Source of the DNA: Corynebacterium timonense
Lineage (GTDB): Bacteria; Actinomycetota; Actinomycetes; Mycobacteriales; Mycobacteriaceae
Assembly: GCF_900105305.1 (NCBI RefSeq)
Contig: NZ_LT629765.1
Location: 1,054,001-1,118,000 of the forward strand
DNA: 64,000 bases
Direction: 5' to 3'
Shown: piece by piece, positions 9,583-17,403 of the stretch
Numbering within the stretch: position 1 is the first letter of the stretch
How the letters are laid out: each line of letters begins with the position of its first letter
The notes under the pieces: generated by a model
What the model saw: only the letters and a program-made list of their open reading frames with translations
What the model was told of the DNA's origin: nothing
Databases searched by the model: none
Program-made: the position numbers and the translations under genes

Positions 9583-10416
9583 CTAGCGCTCGCTGCCCAC
9601 GGCGGCAGTCTCCCGCGACTGCGCCTCGGCACGCGGGTGCTCCCACCGCGGCACCACCAGCGGGCTACGCGACTCCGGATCCTCGATTACCCTGGCGTCG
9701 AGGCCAAAGACCTCGGCGACAAGCTCCTCGGTGATCACCTCCTGCGGTGTACCGGTGGCCACCACTTGACCGTCTTTCATCGCAATGATGTGGTCGGCGT
9801 AGCGCGCTGCCTGGTTGAGGTCGTGCAGCACCGCAACGAGGGTATGCCCCTGGTTGCGGTTGAGGCTGCGGCACAGCTCTAAAAGCTCGATCTGGTGGCT
9901 GAGGTCCAGGTAGGTTGTGGGCTCATCCAACAACAGAATCGGAGTCTGCTGAGCGAGCGCGACCGCCATCCACACCCGCTGGCGCTGCCCGCCAGAAAGC
10001 TCGTCGACGTAGCGGCCCGACAGCTCCCGCACCCCCGTGGACTCCATAGCGGCGGCCACCGCCTCCTCGTCCCTCGGCGACCAGGGAGAAAACATCCCGC
10101 GATGCGGGTAACGCCCGCGATTGACAAGGTCGACAACCCGCACCCCGTCGGGGGCGACCGGTCCCTGCGGCAAGAGGCCCACCTCCCGGGCAACCTGTTT
10201 TGTCGGCATCGTGTGCAATTGGCGCCCATCAAGGAGTACGCTGCCACGCGAGGGCGCAAGCAGGCGCGTCAGGCTTTTCAGCAACGTCGACTTTCCGCAC
10301 GCGTTCGGCCCGACGATGACGGTGAACTCCCCATCGGGGATAGGCGCGCTGATGTCCTCGCACACCACCTTGTCGCCGTACGCCAGGGCCACACCTGAAG
10401 CTTCGAGTCGTGTCAT
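9583..10416 (-). CDS. Fe3+-siderophore ABC importer, ATP-binding protein
   Basis: A 277-residue FecE/FhuC-type ATPase that powers uptake of ferric siderophores. Walker A is GPNACGKST (about residues 36-44), the signature is LSGGQRQRV, and Walker B with the catalytic Glu is ILLLDEPTTYLD; the switch region is VLHDLNQAARYAD. Its ATG overlaps the stop of the upstream permease gene by 4 bp, so the two are translationally coupled. It is the last gene of a four-gene operon (lipoprotein, two permeases, ATPase). The long open frame upstream of this start is read-through of the permease gene in another frame. Confidence 0.93.
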   Translation of the reverse strand: MTRLEASGVALAYGDKVVCEDISAPIPDGEFTVIVGPNACGKSTLLKSLTRLLAPSRGSVLLDGRQLHTMPTKQVAREVGLLPQGPVAPDGVRVVDLVNRGRYPHRGMFSPWSPRDEEAVAAAMESTGVRELSGRYVDELSGGQRQRVWMAVALAQQTPILLLDEPTTYLDLSHQIELLELCRSLNRNQGHTLVAVLHDLNQAARYADHIIAMKDGQVVATGTPQEVITEELVAEVFGLDARVIEDPESRSPLVVPRWEHPRAEAQSRETAAVGSER

Positions 10417-11453
10417 CGGTTCTTTCCTTCCCGTAAAAGCAACCACAAAAAATACAGTCCGCCGATAGAGACGGTGACGATGCCGACCGGAAGCGGCGAC
10501 ACCGGGTAAATACGCTGCGCAGTGACGTCTGCAAGCAAAAGAAGCAACGCACCAACGGCGGCGCTCGGCCCGAGCGCAAGCCCATCGGTGCGCGCAAGGC
10601 GGCGAGCAATCTGCGGGGATGCCAGCGCAATAAAGGAGATGGGCCCCACCGAGGCCGTGGCCACAGCGGTCAGGCCTATTCCCACCAGGAGCGCCGCTAC
10701 CTGCACCAACCGCACGTTCTGGCCGAGCGCCGTGGCAAAAGGCACACCGATTTGCTGCAGGCGCAACGGCCGTCCCAGCACGGCAGCCCCGAGAACGAAC
10801 GCACCCGACCCGACACCGACAACCACCACCGTCTGCCACGACGCACCCGACAGGTTGCCCGCTCCCCAGAGCCCAGCCATGGTCGCGTCTTCCACCGTCG
10901 CCGTCAGCATCAGCCACACGTTGAAGGACGAGAGCATAGCGCCCACACCGATACCGACGATGATCAGGCGCACCGCCTTCACCGCCCCCTGCGAAGAGGA
11001 CAAGAAAAACACCACGAGCGCCGTGGCGATGCCACCGGCCAGCGCGCCCATCATCGTCGCCGCCGCCCCGCCGCGCAGAACCAGCATGACCACGAGCGCG
11101 CCCGTAAACGCACCCGTTTGGAACCCGATCACATCCGGCGAGCCCAACGGGTTTCGCGTCAGATTCTGAAATATCGCCCCGCTCAGCGCCAAGCAGACGC
11201 CGAGGATAATCGCCAAAACGACCCGCGGCGCACGCCACTCGCCCACCACCATCGACGTGTAGTCATCACCGCGCCCTCGTATCACGTCGACGACCTCGCC
11301 CAGGCTTATCGACGCCGACCCTGTTGTTACAGCAAAGATCGCGAGCACGGCAATGATGCTCCACAGGATTGTGCACAGGACGAGCGAGCGGGCGTCGACA
11401 AGCATGCCTGGGCCCACCCGCATGACGCGGCGCCCGTAATCTAGCGTTGTCAT
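10413..11453 (-). CDS. Fe3+-siderophore ABC importer, FecCD-type permease
   Basis: A 346-residue inner-membrane protein with about ten hydrophobic segments, of the FecCD/BtuC family. Family landmarks are the W-R-A/L-P-R motif near residue 70 (EWRAPRVVLAI), SGAIFQNLTRNPLGSPDVIGF, and GPISFIALASPQIARRL, the coupling helix region that docks on the ATPase. It forms a heterodimeric channel with the upstream permease. It lies 4 bp after that gene and overlaps the ATPase gene by 4 bp. Confidence 0.93.
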   Translation of the reverse strand: MTTLDYGRRVMRVGPGMLVDARSLVLCTILWSIIAVLAIFAVTTGSASISLGEVVDVIRGRGDDYTSMVVGEWRAPRVVLAIILGVCLALSGAIFQNLTRNPLGSPDVIGFQTGAFTGALVVMLVLRGGAAATMMGALAGGIATALVVFFLSSSQGAVKAVRLIIVGIGVGAMLSSFNVWLMLTATVEDATMAGLWGAGNLSGASWQTVVVVGVGSGAFVLGAAVLGRPLRLQQIGVPFATALGQNVRLVQVAALLVGIGLTAVATASVGPISFIALASPQIARRLARTDGLALGPSAAVGALLLLLADVTAQRIYPVSPLPVGIVTVSIGGLYFLWLLLREGKNR

Positions 11454-11457
11454 CGTC

Positions 11458-12483
11458 TTACACCTCCGCGACCCGATAACGGCGCACCATGTAAATCAAC
11501 AGCGGCGCACCGATGAATGCCGTGACCACGCCCACCGGAACTTCACCGGTGGTGATCACCCGGCCAAGGACGTCGGCGAAACCCATCACTGTCGGCGCGA
11601 TAAGCACCGAGTACGCGATGATCCAGCCTTGGTGGGGTCCCACCAACGAGCGCGCCAAATGCGGGGCCATCAACCCGAGGAAGGCGATGGGACCAGCAGC
11701 GGCTGTTGCACCACCAGCGAGCAACGTGATGGACACAAGCGCCACGAGGCGCACACGCGTCGGGTCTGTTCCCAGCGACACGGCCGAAGCCTCGCCAAGC
11801 GCAAGCACATCAAGCGAGCGCGACGCGGAAATCGCGATGATGAGGCCCAGGATGATGAAGGGCACAATCACCAGCGTGTCGTTCAAGGGCTGCGACGCGG
11901 TCGTCCCCGCAGACCACCCTCGCATCTGCGCCAAGAGCTGCGAATTAGTCAGCAACACCGCGGACGTGAAACCAGACAGCACCGCGCCTAGGGCGACACC
12001 CGAGAGCGTCATCCGGACGGGGCTGCCGCGCACTGGGCCCGAATTTCCAATGGCGAAAACCACCACAGAGGTCACCATCGCACCTCCGAAGGCCCACCAC
12101 ATGTACTGGCGGATATCGGTCAACCCGAAGAAGGCGAGGCCCACCACCACGGCCAGCGAGGAACCAGCGTTGACCCCCAGGATGCCCGGGTCCGTCATCG
12201 GGTTACGCGTGACCGCCTGCATGAGCGCCCCGGCCACGCCGAACGCAGCACCCGCGACGAGGATGAGAACCGTCCGCGGCACTCGCGACAACCAGACGGT
12301 CTGCGACTCCGGGTCAGCGGGGTCTGGGTTAAGCAGCAGCGAGACAACGTCCGCAGCCTCGACATGACGGGAGCCGACCAGCATGCTCGCGACAAGCGCG
12401 CTCACACACAATACAGCGAGGGGCACGACACCAGCCCACCGAGTTTTGTCGCTTGGGCGCAGCCTCGTCGTCACCGTACTCAC
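11458..12483 (-). CDS. Fe3+-siderophore ABC importer, FecCD-type permease
   Basis: A 341-residue FecCD-family permease with about nine to ten membrane spans. It shows LSRVPRTVLILVAGAAFG, GALMQAVTRNPMTDPGILG and GPIAFLGLMAPHLAR, matching the conserved regions of the partner permease while differing elsewhere, as expected for a heterodimer. It follows the substrate-binding lipoprotein gene by only 5 bp. Confidence 0.93.
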   Translation of the reverse strand: MSTVTTRLRPSDKTRWAGVVPLAVLCVSALVASMLVGSRHVEAADVVSLLLNPDPADPESQTVWLSRVPRTVLILVAGAAFGVAGALMQAVTRNPMTDPGILGVNAGSSLAVVVGLAFFGLTDIRQYMWWAFGGAMVTSVVVFAIGNSGPVRGSPVRMTLSGVALGAVLSGFTSAVLLTNSQLLAQMRGWSAGTTASQPLNDTLVIVPFIILGLIIAISASRSLDVLALGEASAVSLGTDPTRVRLVALVSITLLAGGATAAAGPIAFLGLMAPHLARSLVGPHQGWIIAYSVLIAPTVMGFADVLGRVITTGEVPVGVVTAFIGAPLLIYMVRRYRVAEV

Positions 12484-12488
12484 GAAAG

Positions 12489-13451
12489 CTAGGCAACTTT
12501 CTCGGCCGAGGCAGCCAACTTCGTGACCTCACGAAGCCACTGCGCGTAACTGCGTGACGTCATCGCACCCTTCGACGCCCACGGCCCCAGCTGACCAGCC
12601 TGAACCGCAGGAAGTGTATTCCACAACTCATTATCAAAAGAATACGACTCGTCATACCCCTCAACTAGGAGAATATCCGCCGGATACGACGCGGCTTCCT
12701 CCCACGCAACTCGACCCCAGGGATTACCACTTTCCGGCTCAGGCGCGCCAACAATCCTCGCCCCCAAACTCTCCAAAAGATCAGCCTGCGGGAAACCAAC
12801 AGCGGTATACAACATCTCCTGCGTCGGGCTGACCAGCATGAAAGAAAGATCACCCCCTTCCATCACGTCCTGGAACTCGCCCTTCGCCTGCTCAAGCTCC
12901 TCATCCGACTGCTGCACCTGGGCACTATCTACATCCCCACCGAAAAAGTCCGCAAGATAACGCGTCTGCGCAATACTTTCTTCCACCGACTCATCACGCG
13001 GCAACGGTACAAAAGGAGCAACCGTAAGCAACTGCGCATTCACCGTCTCATCAAACCAACTCCACCCCTCCAACGAGCCATTACCAATAACTGCATCAGG
13101 CCCAATCTCCGCCAGCTTCTCCATATCAATCTCAGCATTGGTACCAATCCGCTCAATACCCGAAATATCAAGATCCCCCATGACGAAAGGATCCTCACAG
13201 TCATAACCAAACAACGCAGCCGGCGTCAGACCATACTCATGCAACGAACTGTAGGCATAACAATCCATCACAAGCTCCTCAGGCTGACTCTCAAACTCGA
13301 TTTCCGCCCCATCAAAAGACGGATGCGCAAGCGTCACCGGCTCAGAAGCTCCACTAGGCGCCGACTCAGAACGTCCCTGCTCCTCCCCAGCACACGAGCA
13401 AAGCGCCAACGAGGCTGCAGCAAGCACCACCAAAGAAACCTTGGAAGACAT
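12489..13451 (-). CDS. Fe3+-siderophore-binding lipoprotein
   Basis: The extracytoplasmic receptor of the importer, about 320 residues, FepB/FhuD-type periplasmic-binding fold. The N-terminus has a signal peptide ending in an atypical lipobox (ALCSC), so a membrane lipid anchor is likely. The domain includes PDAVIGNGS and a C-terminal PAVQAGQLGPW, a common ending in ferric-siderophore receptors. The ATG at 13451 gives the most typical signal peptide; an ATG at 13466 in frame is the alternative. Its codon use is visibly more A/T-rich in its first half than the permeases, which suggests replacement or recent transfer. The siderophore cannot be named from sequence. Confidence 0.88.
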   Translation of the reverse strand: MSSKVSLVVLAAASLALCSCAGEEQGRSESAPSGASEPVTLAHPSFDGAEIEFESQPEELVMDCYAYSSLHEYGLTPAALFGYDCEDPFVMGDLDISGIERIGTNAEIDMEKLAEIGPDAVIGNGSLEGWSWFDETVNAQLLTVAPFVPLPRDESVEESIAQTRYLADFFGGDVDSAQVQQSDEELEQAKGEFQDVMEGGDLSFMLVSPTQEMLYTAVGFPQADLLESLGARIVGAPEPESGNPWGRVAWEEAASYPADILLVEGYDESYSFDNELWNTLPAVQAGQLGPWASKGAMTSRSYAQWLREVTKLAASAEKVA

Positions 13452-13494
13452 AAACCCACCAATCATTCGACAACACTGACATCACCTAATTCAC

Positions 13495-13513
13495 TAAGGA
13501 TAGGCACTCCTAT
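13495..13513 (-). promoter_or_regulatory. Candidate DtxR (iron) operator
   Basis: The 19-mer TAAGGATAGGCACTCCTAT matches the DtxR consensus TTAGGTTAGGCTAACCTAA at 13 of 19 positions by my count and is an imperfect palindrome (AGGATAGG against AGAATAGG on the other arm). It overlaps the end of the -10 element and the expected transcription start of the siderophore operon, a classic repressor position. Iron-dependent repression is inferred. Confidence 0.65.
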
Positions 13514-13539
13514 TCTAGAAAGCACCAGTGAATTGTCAA
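13512..13539 (-). promoter_or_regulatory. Promoter of the siderophore importer operon
   Basis: On the minus strand a perfect -35 TTGACA (13534-13539) and a near-perfect -10 TAGAAT (13512-13517) are 16 bp apart. They lie about 60 bp ahead of the lipoprotein gene. The element is strong for a corynebacterial promoter and shares bases with the DtxR-like box. Confidence 0.8.
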
Positions 13540-13842
13540 GACCCCCGCGCAACGTAACACCGCGCTGAGCAGGTCACTGCGGGCACGCTGAGCGCCACAC
13601 ACCGGACCTCACCGTGCCCACGGCCGTGTCCACGTAGGGCCAGGGCTCATTGACACGATGATGTACACGCGCGGCCTCAACACCCCCTTCTTCTGGCTCG
13701 CTTTCTTCATCGCCCTGAACTGCGTGCGGGGGTGTTCTGTGCTCTGGCCTGGTCAGGACATCGCGGAGCGCTCGGCTGTGCCGGGGCGTGGGAGCATGTG
13801 CCGTTCGCTTGGGCAGCGAACGTTAAAGGCCTGTAGCCGGAT
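13540..13842. other. Gap with no convincing gene; left edge of the island
   Basis: This stretch lies between the siderophore promoter and the first island gene. It is GC-rich again, with short open frames on both strands that lack ribosome sites and recognisable content. It may hold debris of an element, but I cannot name one. Confidence 0.4.
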
Positions 13843-14259
13843 TCACGATTCGCCGTTGTTTTTGCGGATTACGGACCGGCCTATTTCCCACGCCTCGAAG
13901 AGATCCTTGGCCACCGCACCACTTGGGACAAAGGTTTTGAGCATGTCGATTGTCTGATCAGCTTCGATCACCGCCTTAGCTGAATACTCATTGAACAATT
14001 CGATGGTTTCCTTAGGAAAGGGCAACAAGCCTTTCCTAACATCAACACTATGGCCATCGTTGTGCGCAACCACTGCTCCCAGAAGCTTCTGGGATAAAAC
14101 TTCTTGTTCGAAAGTCAATGCAGCGAGCATCGCTGCTTTCCGAAACTCTACATAAGGTGGCGGAAATGGGTGATGCAGGGTTACAAGCCGTTCTACTTGA
14201 GCGGACAGGAATTCTATCCTTCGCTCTAGATCAGCTAGGCTCGCCGAATTATCTTCCAT
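13843..14259 (-). CDS. Small cytoplasmic coiled-coil protein, partner of the secreted protein upstream
   Basis: A 138-residue protein that I do not recognise. It has no signal peptide and no membrane span. Residues 5-30 (SLADLERRIEFLSAQVERLV) look like a short coiled coil; the rest is predicted helical with mixed charge. An AAGGTGG ribosome site precedes the ATG. It follows a secreted-protein gene by 28 bp, so the two are probably one transcript. By analogy with toxin or bacteriocin pairs it could be a protective partner, but nothing in the sequence proves this. Base composition is lower in G+C than the core genes. Confidence 0.6.
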   Translation of the reverse strand: MEDNSASLADLERRIEFLSAQVERLVTLHHPFPPPYVEFRKAAMLAALTFEQEVLSQKLLGAVVAHNDGHSVDVRKGLLPFPKETIELFNEYSAKAVIEADQTIDMLKTFVPSGAVAKDLFEAWEIGRSVIRKNNGES

Positions 14260-14287
14260 TGAGGGCCACCTTAAAAGAACACGAACA

Positions 14288-14761
14288 TCAGAGCGTCAGC
14301 GACGCCGAGGCTAGTGTGCCACCTACGATTGGAGTAAGGTTTTTAGTCAGCCTTTCCTTGATACCTTCTTCATAGTCACCGGCCACGCTCAATGTGTTGT
14401 CGATGGCATCTGCGATTTGATCTGGCCGTGCACTGATCGCGTTAGCCATATCATCATCAATGAATCCGCGCTTGCGAGCTGCATCGATAACTTCGGTGAC
14501 CCTGTGATTTCGAAGTAGCGAACTGACTAAACGCAGCGCTTGTTTGATCAAGAAGCCCCTTGCACCATAGGTTTGCACCTCTGGAGATTGCAATTCCTTC
14601 TGAGCCTGCAATGCCTTTGGAGTAACGTTCTGCTGCGCTTCTCGAACTGCGATCAAAGGCTCCGGCGCGGTCGCCGTTTTAGCATTAGCCACAGCGACGG
14701 GCGACAAGCCCACGGAGATGGCCACTATTGCCGCCAGCAGTTTACTGCTTTTCAATTTCAA
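14288..14761 (-). CDS. Secreted protein of unknown function, island pair B
   Basis: A 157-residue protein with a clean Sec signal peptide (residues 1 to about 27, cleavage after VAVANA). The mature part is about 130 residues: a polar linker, then an amphipathic section around GFLIKQALRLVSSLLRN, a HRVTEVIDAARKRGFIDDD segment and a glycine/serine-rich end (IVGGTLASASLTL). The start is TTG, supported by GAAAGG 8 nt upstream. I do not recognise a family. The small mature size, amphipathic helices and a tightly linked small downstream gene recall bacteriocin precursors, but this is inference. Confidence 0.65.
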   Translation of the reverse strand: MKLKSSKLLAAIVAISVGLSPVAVANAKTATAPEPLIAVREAQQNVTPKALQAQKELQSPEVQTYGARGFLIKQALRLVSSLLRNHRVTEVIDAARKRGFIDDDMANAISARPDQIADAIDNTLSVAGDYEEGIKERLTKNLTPIVGGTLASASLTL

Positions 14762-14881
14762 AATGTTTACCTTTCAGCCTTCGTTACATTCGGGCTACGT
14801 GCGGGTTCCCTCATGCAGGTTTAAACACAGGTTGAGGCTTTCAGCAGGACAACCCGAGCCTAGTATTGGCGCTTTCTCGAA

Positions 14882-15048
14882 TTACTTCTTGTAGAAATCC
14901 AGCATTTCGGCCTCGGCTGCGAGCGGCAGACCAGCCGCCCACGCGGGGTTCGTCTCCATGATCCCGACCTAGTCCGCGGCCTCGACGTCGGTCTCTACCT
15001 CGGCGACGATCTCGTCGTGGACGTGAAACACGGTGCGCACCCCAGCCT
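14882..15048 (-). pseudogene. Fossil C-terminus of a phage family A DNA polymerase
   Basis: Read on the minus strand this encodes AGVRTVFHVHDEIVAEV, then a TAG stop at 14969-14971, then VGIMETNPAWAAGLPL and an ending MLDFYKK before TAA. FHVHDEIV is polymerase motif C of family A enzymes, and the PAWAAGLPL-FY-K ending is typical of actinophage polymerases rather than of host PolA (whose gene is intact at 6.9-9.5 kb). It is joined in a different frame to the start of an IS1249-type transposase. It is a relic of a lost prophage. Confidence 0.7.
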
Positions 15049-15257
15049 GTTTTGGCAGCGGTGATTTTCAGACTGTCACCCGTGGTGACGTGAGTGATAA
15101 AGGCGTTGAAGGCGGCGGCGTTGGTGATATCGGGCCGTCGTTTCGTGACGGAGGCACCGCAGATCTTGCATCGCCACCGAGTGCGGTTCGCAGAGGTTTT
15201 CCCATTACGCTTCATTTCGCCGCCGCACACAGCGCAGCGGGGTCGGTTCTTCGGCAT
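15049..15257 (-). pseudogene. 5' fragment of an IS1249-type transposase
   Basis: About 70 residues from the start MPKNRPRCAVCGGEMKRNG. Two CxxC pairs (CAVC and CKIC, with WRCKICGAS) make the N-terminal zinc-binding head of IS1249-type transposases of the IS256/mutator group, followed by a helical segment ending SLKITAAKTGWG. The catalytic core is missing; the sequence runs into a phage polymerase fragment at about 15048. It cannot be active. Confidence 0.65.
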
Positions 15258-15447
15258 TGAGCCACCACACCACCGGCCCCTACCACATCAACCACGCCAC
15301 ACCGGAGATATACGACCACAACAGCGGATATACGCTCTTGAGGCATATACTTCCAGAAATCACCCAGGTCAGATACCGGAAACCACCAATTCCGGACACA
15401 CATTTTGTCGTTTAACCCGTTGAAGCTGTGTTCCGTCCTTGCTCCAA

Positions 15448-15759
15448 TCAGCCTTTCGGTGAGATAGTGTGCTCTGAGGACTCAGCGGGGGTAACCGAAT
15501 ACCAGGTCACCGCTATATAACCAGCAAAAGCGAAGACCAAAACTAGCGGAACGAATGCCCCTATAGCAATACAAATCGCAAGCAGGCCGACGGCCTTAAG
15601 GCCGCCTTTTGGCTCCGAAGGCGACGCAATTAGTAGTGCTGTCGGAATGGCAGCGACGAAGAGAAGAGTTACTAACAGAAGAGAAGGAGCTTCTTTTACA
15701 TACCCTGCAAGCAAAGTCCCGACGCCCGCGCAAATCCACAGGAATTTTCGTAGGCTCAT
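15448..15759 (-). CDS. Small membrane protein, partner of the secreted protein upstream
   Basis: A 103-residue hydrophobic protein with three probable membrane spans: about residues 6-20 (LWICAGVGTLLAG), 25-46 (LLLVTLLFVAAIPTALLIA) and 53-86. It has a short polar C-tail. GAGGAG lies 7 nt ahead of the ATG. It begins 16 bp after the stop of the secreted-protein gene, so the pair is one transcript. Size, topology and position fit an immunity or export helper for the secreted product, but no family is recognised. Confidence 0.6.
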   Translation of the reverse strand: MSLRKFLWICAGVGTLLAGYVKEAPSLLLVTLLFVAAIPTALLIASPSEPKGGLKAVGLLAICIAIGAFVPLVLVFAFAGYIAVTWYSVTPAESSEHTISPKG

Positions 15760-15775
15760 AGAACGGCTCCTCTAA

Positions 15776-16333
15776 TTACTCGTTAGGTGCAATCGCGACA
15801 GGAGCGATATTCGCACCAAGGATCGCCGCAGCGAGGCTGAACGCACCGACTTTCTTGAGGGCGGTGGCGATCATTTGCTTGTTATTCATAATGACTTGAA
15901 CGAGCTTAGCCTGCTGGGCTCCGGGAATGCAGCCGGTGAGTACGCCTGCGAGAGCCCACACAGCACTGTTCGGGTCCTCCCACGATTTTGTAAAGACTGC
16001 GCCCCCGATTCCTACCGCGCATCCGATCGCAGCCACGATGACGAGCGGTGCAACCCTCGGAGCTGTTCCGTCGTTGCGCTCAAGCGATTGAAGTTCGGCA
16101 TCCAGTTCATCCGCCGGTAGACTAGAAAGGTATTTAAGCTCAGAATCCAGCTGCTCATGGATGTCTTCGGTTTCCGTTTCGGAGCCACCAGAAAAATCTG
16201 GTTGCGAGAGGGTTTCGGAGGCTGGTTTGGCGGCTTTTGCAGCGGTGATTTCGGGCGTCGCAGTGTGGGCTGGTTGCATGGCCGCCACTGGCATGGCCAC
16301 GGCCAGACAGAGTGCGAGTAGTCGCTTGTGCAT
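15776..16333 (-). CDS. Secreted protein with hydrophobic C-terminal core, island pair A
   Basis: A 185-residue precursor. A Sec signal peptide (to about residue 25, PAHTA) is followed by a strongly acidic pro-like region (about 45-90, for example TETEDIHEQLDSEL), then a hydrophobic, glycine/alanine-rich C-terminal half beginning VAPLVIVAAIGCAVGIGG with two cysteines (AIGC and LTGC) and two later hydrophobic helices. GGAAGA 8 nt ahead supports the ATG at 16333 over one 48 nt upstream. The layout (leader, acidic propart, membrane-active core) resembles a pore-forming bacteriocin precursor. No known family is recognised. Confidence 0.65.
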   Translation of the reverse strand: MHKRLLALCLAVAMPVAAMQPAHTATPEITAAKAAKPASETLSQPDFSGGSETETEDIHEQLDSELKYLSSLPADELDAELQSLERNDGTAPRVAPLVIVAAIGCAVGIGGAVFTKSWEDPNSAVWALAGVLTGCIPGAQQAKLVQVIMNNKQMIATALKKVGAFSLAAAILGANIAPVAIAPNE

Positions 16334-16693
16334 TGCGGTTTTCTTCCAATCTGGGCTTATTGGCATGATGCGGGAATACACCCGACATCAAAATAAAGCC
16401 CGATGTCTAGTATTTCAGCGAGACTGCTACTCGAAGCACTTTCGTGCACACCTAGATGGTGGCGGCATGTGAACCAACCCCCGCCGCAGCATGACCCACG
16501 GCGGAGGTTGACGGTCTCCTCCTTCATCGCCGACACCACCGCGGCGTGACCGAGGGCGGTACGGTGGATAGGCACCGCGTCATCACCCGTCACTGGGCCG
16601 AGCGCGGAGACACGGCGCTGTCCCGACGGCGCGCACACGCCCGCGCCGTCGTCCGGCGCGGCGACGTAGCCCACACCCACCGCGGAGGAAGCG
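16334..16693. other. Gap: leader of pair A, then GC-rich sequence without a clear gene
   Basis: The left part contains A/T-rich leader sequence for pair A. From about 16450 the sequence becomes very GC-rich and keeps several overlapping open frames, none with a good start or recognisable content. One frame runs into the small HTH-like frame at 16694 but is cut by a TAG, so an eroded longer gene is possible. Confidence 0.4.
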
Positions 16694-16942
16694 TTGGCCG
16701 CGCTGTGCACCGCGCTGGCCCCGACCCCGGCCGAGCGCGCGGCGGCGCTGCGCCTGGCCGCGAGCCTGTGCATGGCTGGTGTCGCGGGCCGCGAAATTGC
16801 ACGTGCGCTGGGTGTGGCCGAGACCGAGCTCAGCCGCATGCTCACGCCCTACCCGGAGGCCTGCGTGACCCGCGCTAGCGACGTCGTTTTCGACGAGCAC
16901 ACGCAGCGGTGGACAGCACCAGACGCCGCCCCCACCGTGTAG
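16694..16942 (+). CDS. Small HTH-like protein, possibly a remnant
   Basis: An 82-residue frame starting with TTG. The centre GVAGREIARALGVAETEL reads as a helix-turn-helix (about residues 30-50). There is no good ribosome site, and an in-frame TAG lies just upstream, so it may be the end of a decayed gene. A strong rho-independent terminator begins 18 bp after its stop, which supports past or present transcription in this direction. Confidence 0.35.
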   Translation: MAALCTALAPTPAERAAALRLAASLCMAGVAGREIARALGVAETELSRMLTPYPEACVTRASDVVFDEHTQRWTAPDAAPTV

Positions 16943-16959
16943 CGCGACATCGTCTGTCA

Positions 16960-16991
16960 GCACCGCCGCGAGCAGTCGCGGTGGTGCTTTT
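16960..16991 (+). terminator. Rho-independent terminator
   Basis: GCACCGCCGCGA pairs with TCGCGGTGGTGC (11 Watson-Crick pairs plus one G-T) around a 4-nt loop, followed by TTTT. It is oriented to end transcription from the small frame at 16694-16942. Confidence 0.85.
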
Positions 16992-17403
16992 CTCATACGA
17001 GAGGTTTCCCGGGCCCGAGCGGGGTTTTCCAGGGGGTGTTTCCACGGTCTCTGCCCCGCCCGGGCACGAAGTCCGGGCGGGGTTGTCCGGGGTGAACACG
17101 GGCTTCCTGGCCGGCCGGGACATCATTTCAGGGGGTTTTCGCATCGCGTCGACCCCCACGCCGAGCACCACACACACCTCACCAGCCCGTGCACCAGCCC
17201 ACGCACCCGCTTTCGGCAGAGCGCGTGCGCGAGGCCCGTGGGCATGTGCTGGGGCATGTGCACGGGCGGGTCGCGGGCGCGAGCTGGTCACCCCGCGGCG
17301 TGTTCGGCGGGGTCGCGGACATAGCGCGCGGCTTATCCCCCGGCCTCGCCCTGACATAGCCCGAGGCATGGCCCGCGGCATGGCCTGGGCATAGCCAACG
17401 GTG
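16992..17403. other. GC-rich gap with hairpins and short repeats
   Basis: No gene is supported here. It contains a perfect 10-bp hairpin (17054-17063 CCCCGCCCGG with 17073-17082) and, near 17340-17395, short repeated units of the type GGCATGGCC. The composition looks like plasmid or phage non-coding sequence. It ends at the left terminus of the IS21-family element. Confidence 0.5.

Noticed and set aside
13467..13520. Left attachment site matching the tRNA 3' end
   Set aside because: I looked for a copy of the tRNA 3' sequence at the left edge of the island and saw none.
13658..13957. Possible + strand gene at the left edge of the island
   Set aside because: No ribosome site, and its second half is antisense to the island gene at 13843-14259; no recognisable content.
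17330..17400. Short repeated units that might suggest a CRISPR array
   Set aside because: Units are under 12 bp, overlapping and imperfect, with no regular spacers and no cas genes nearby.
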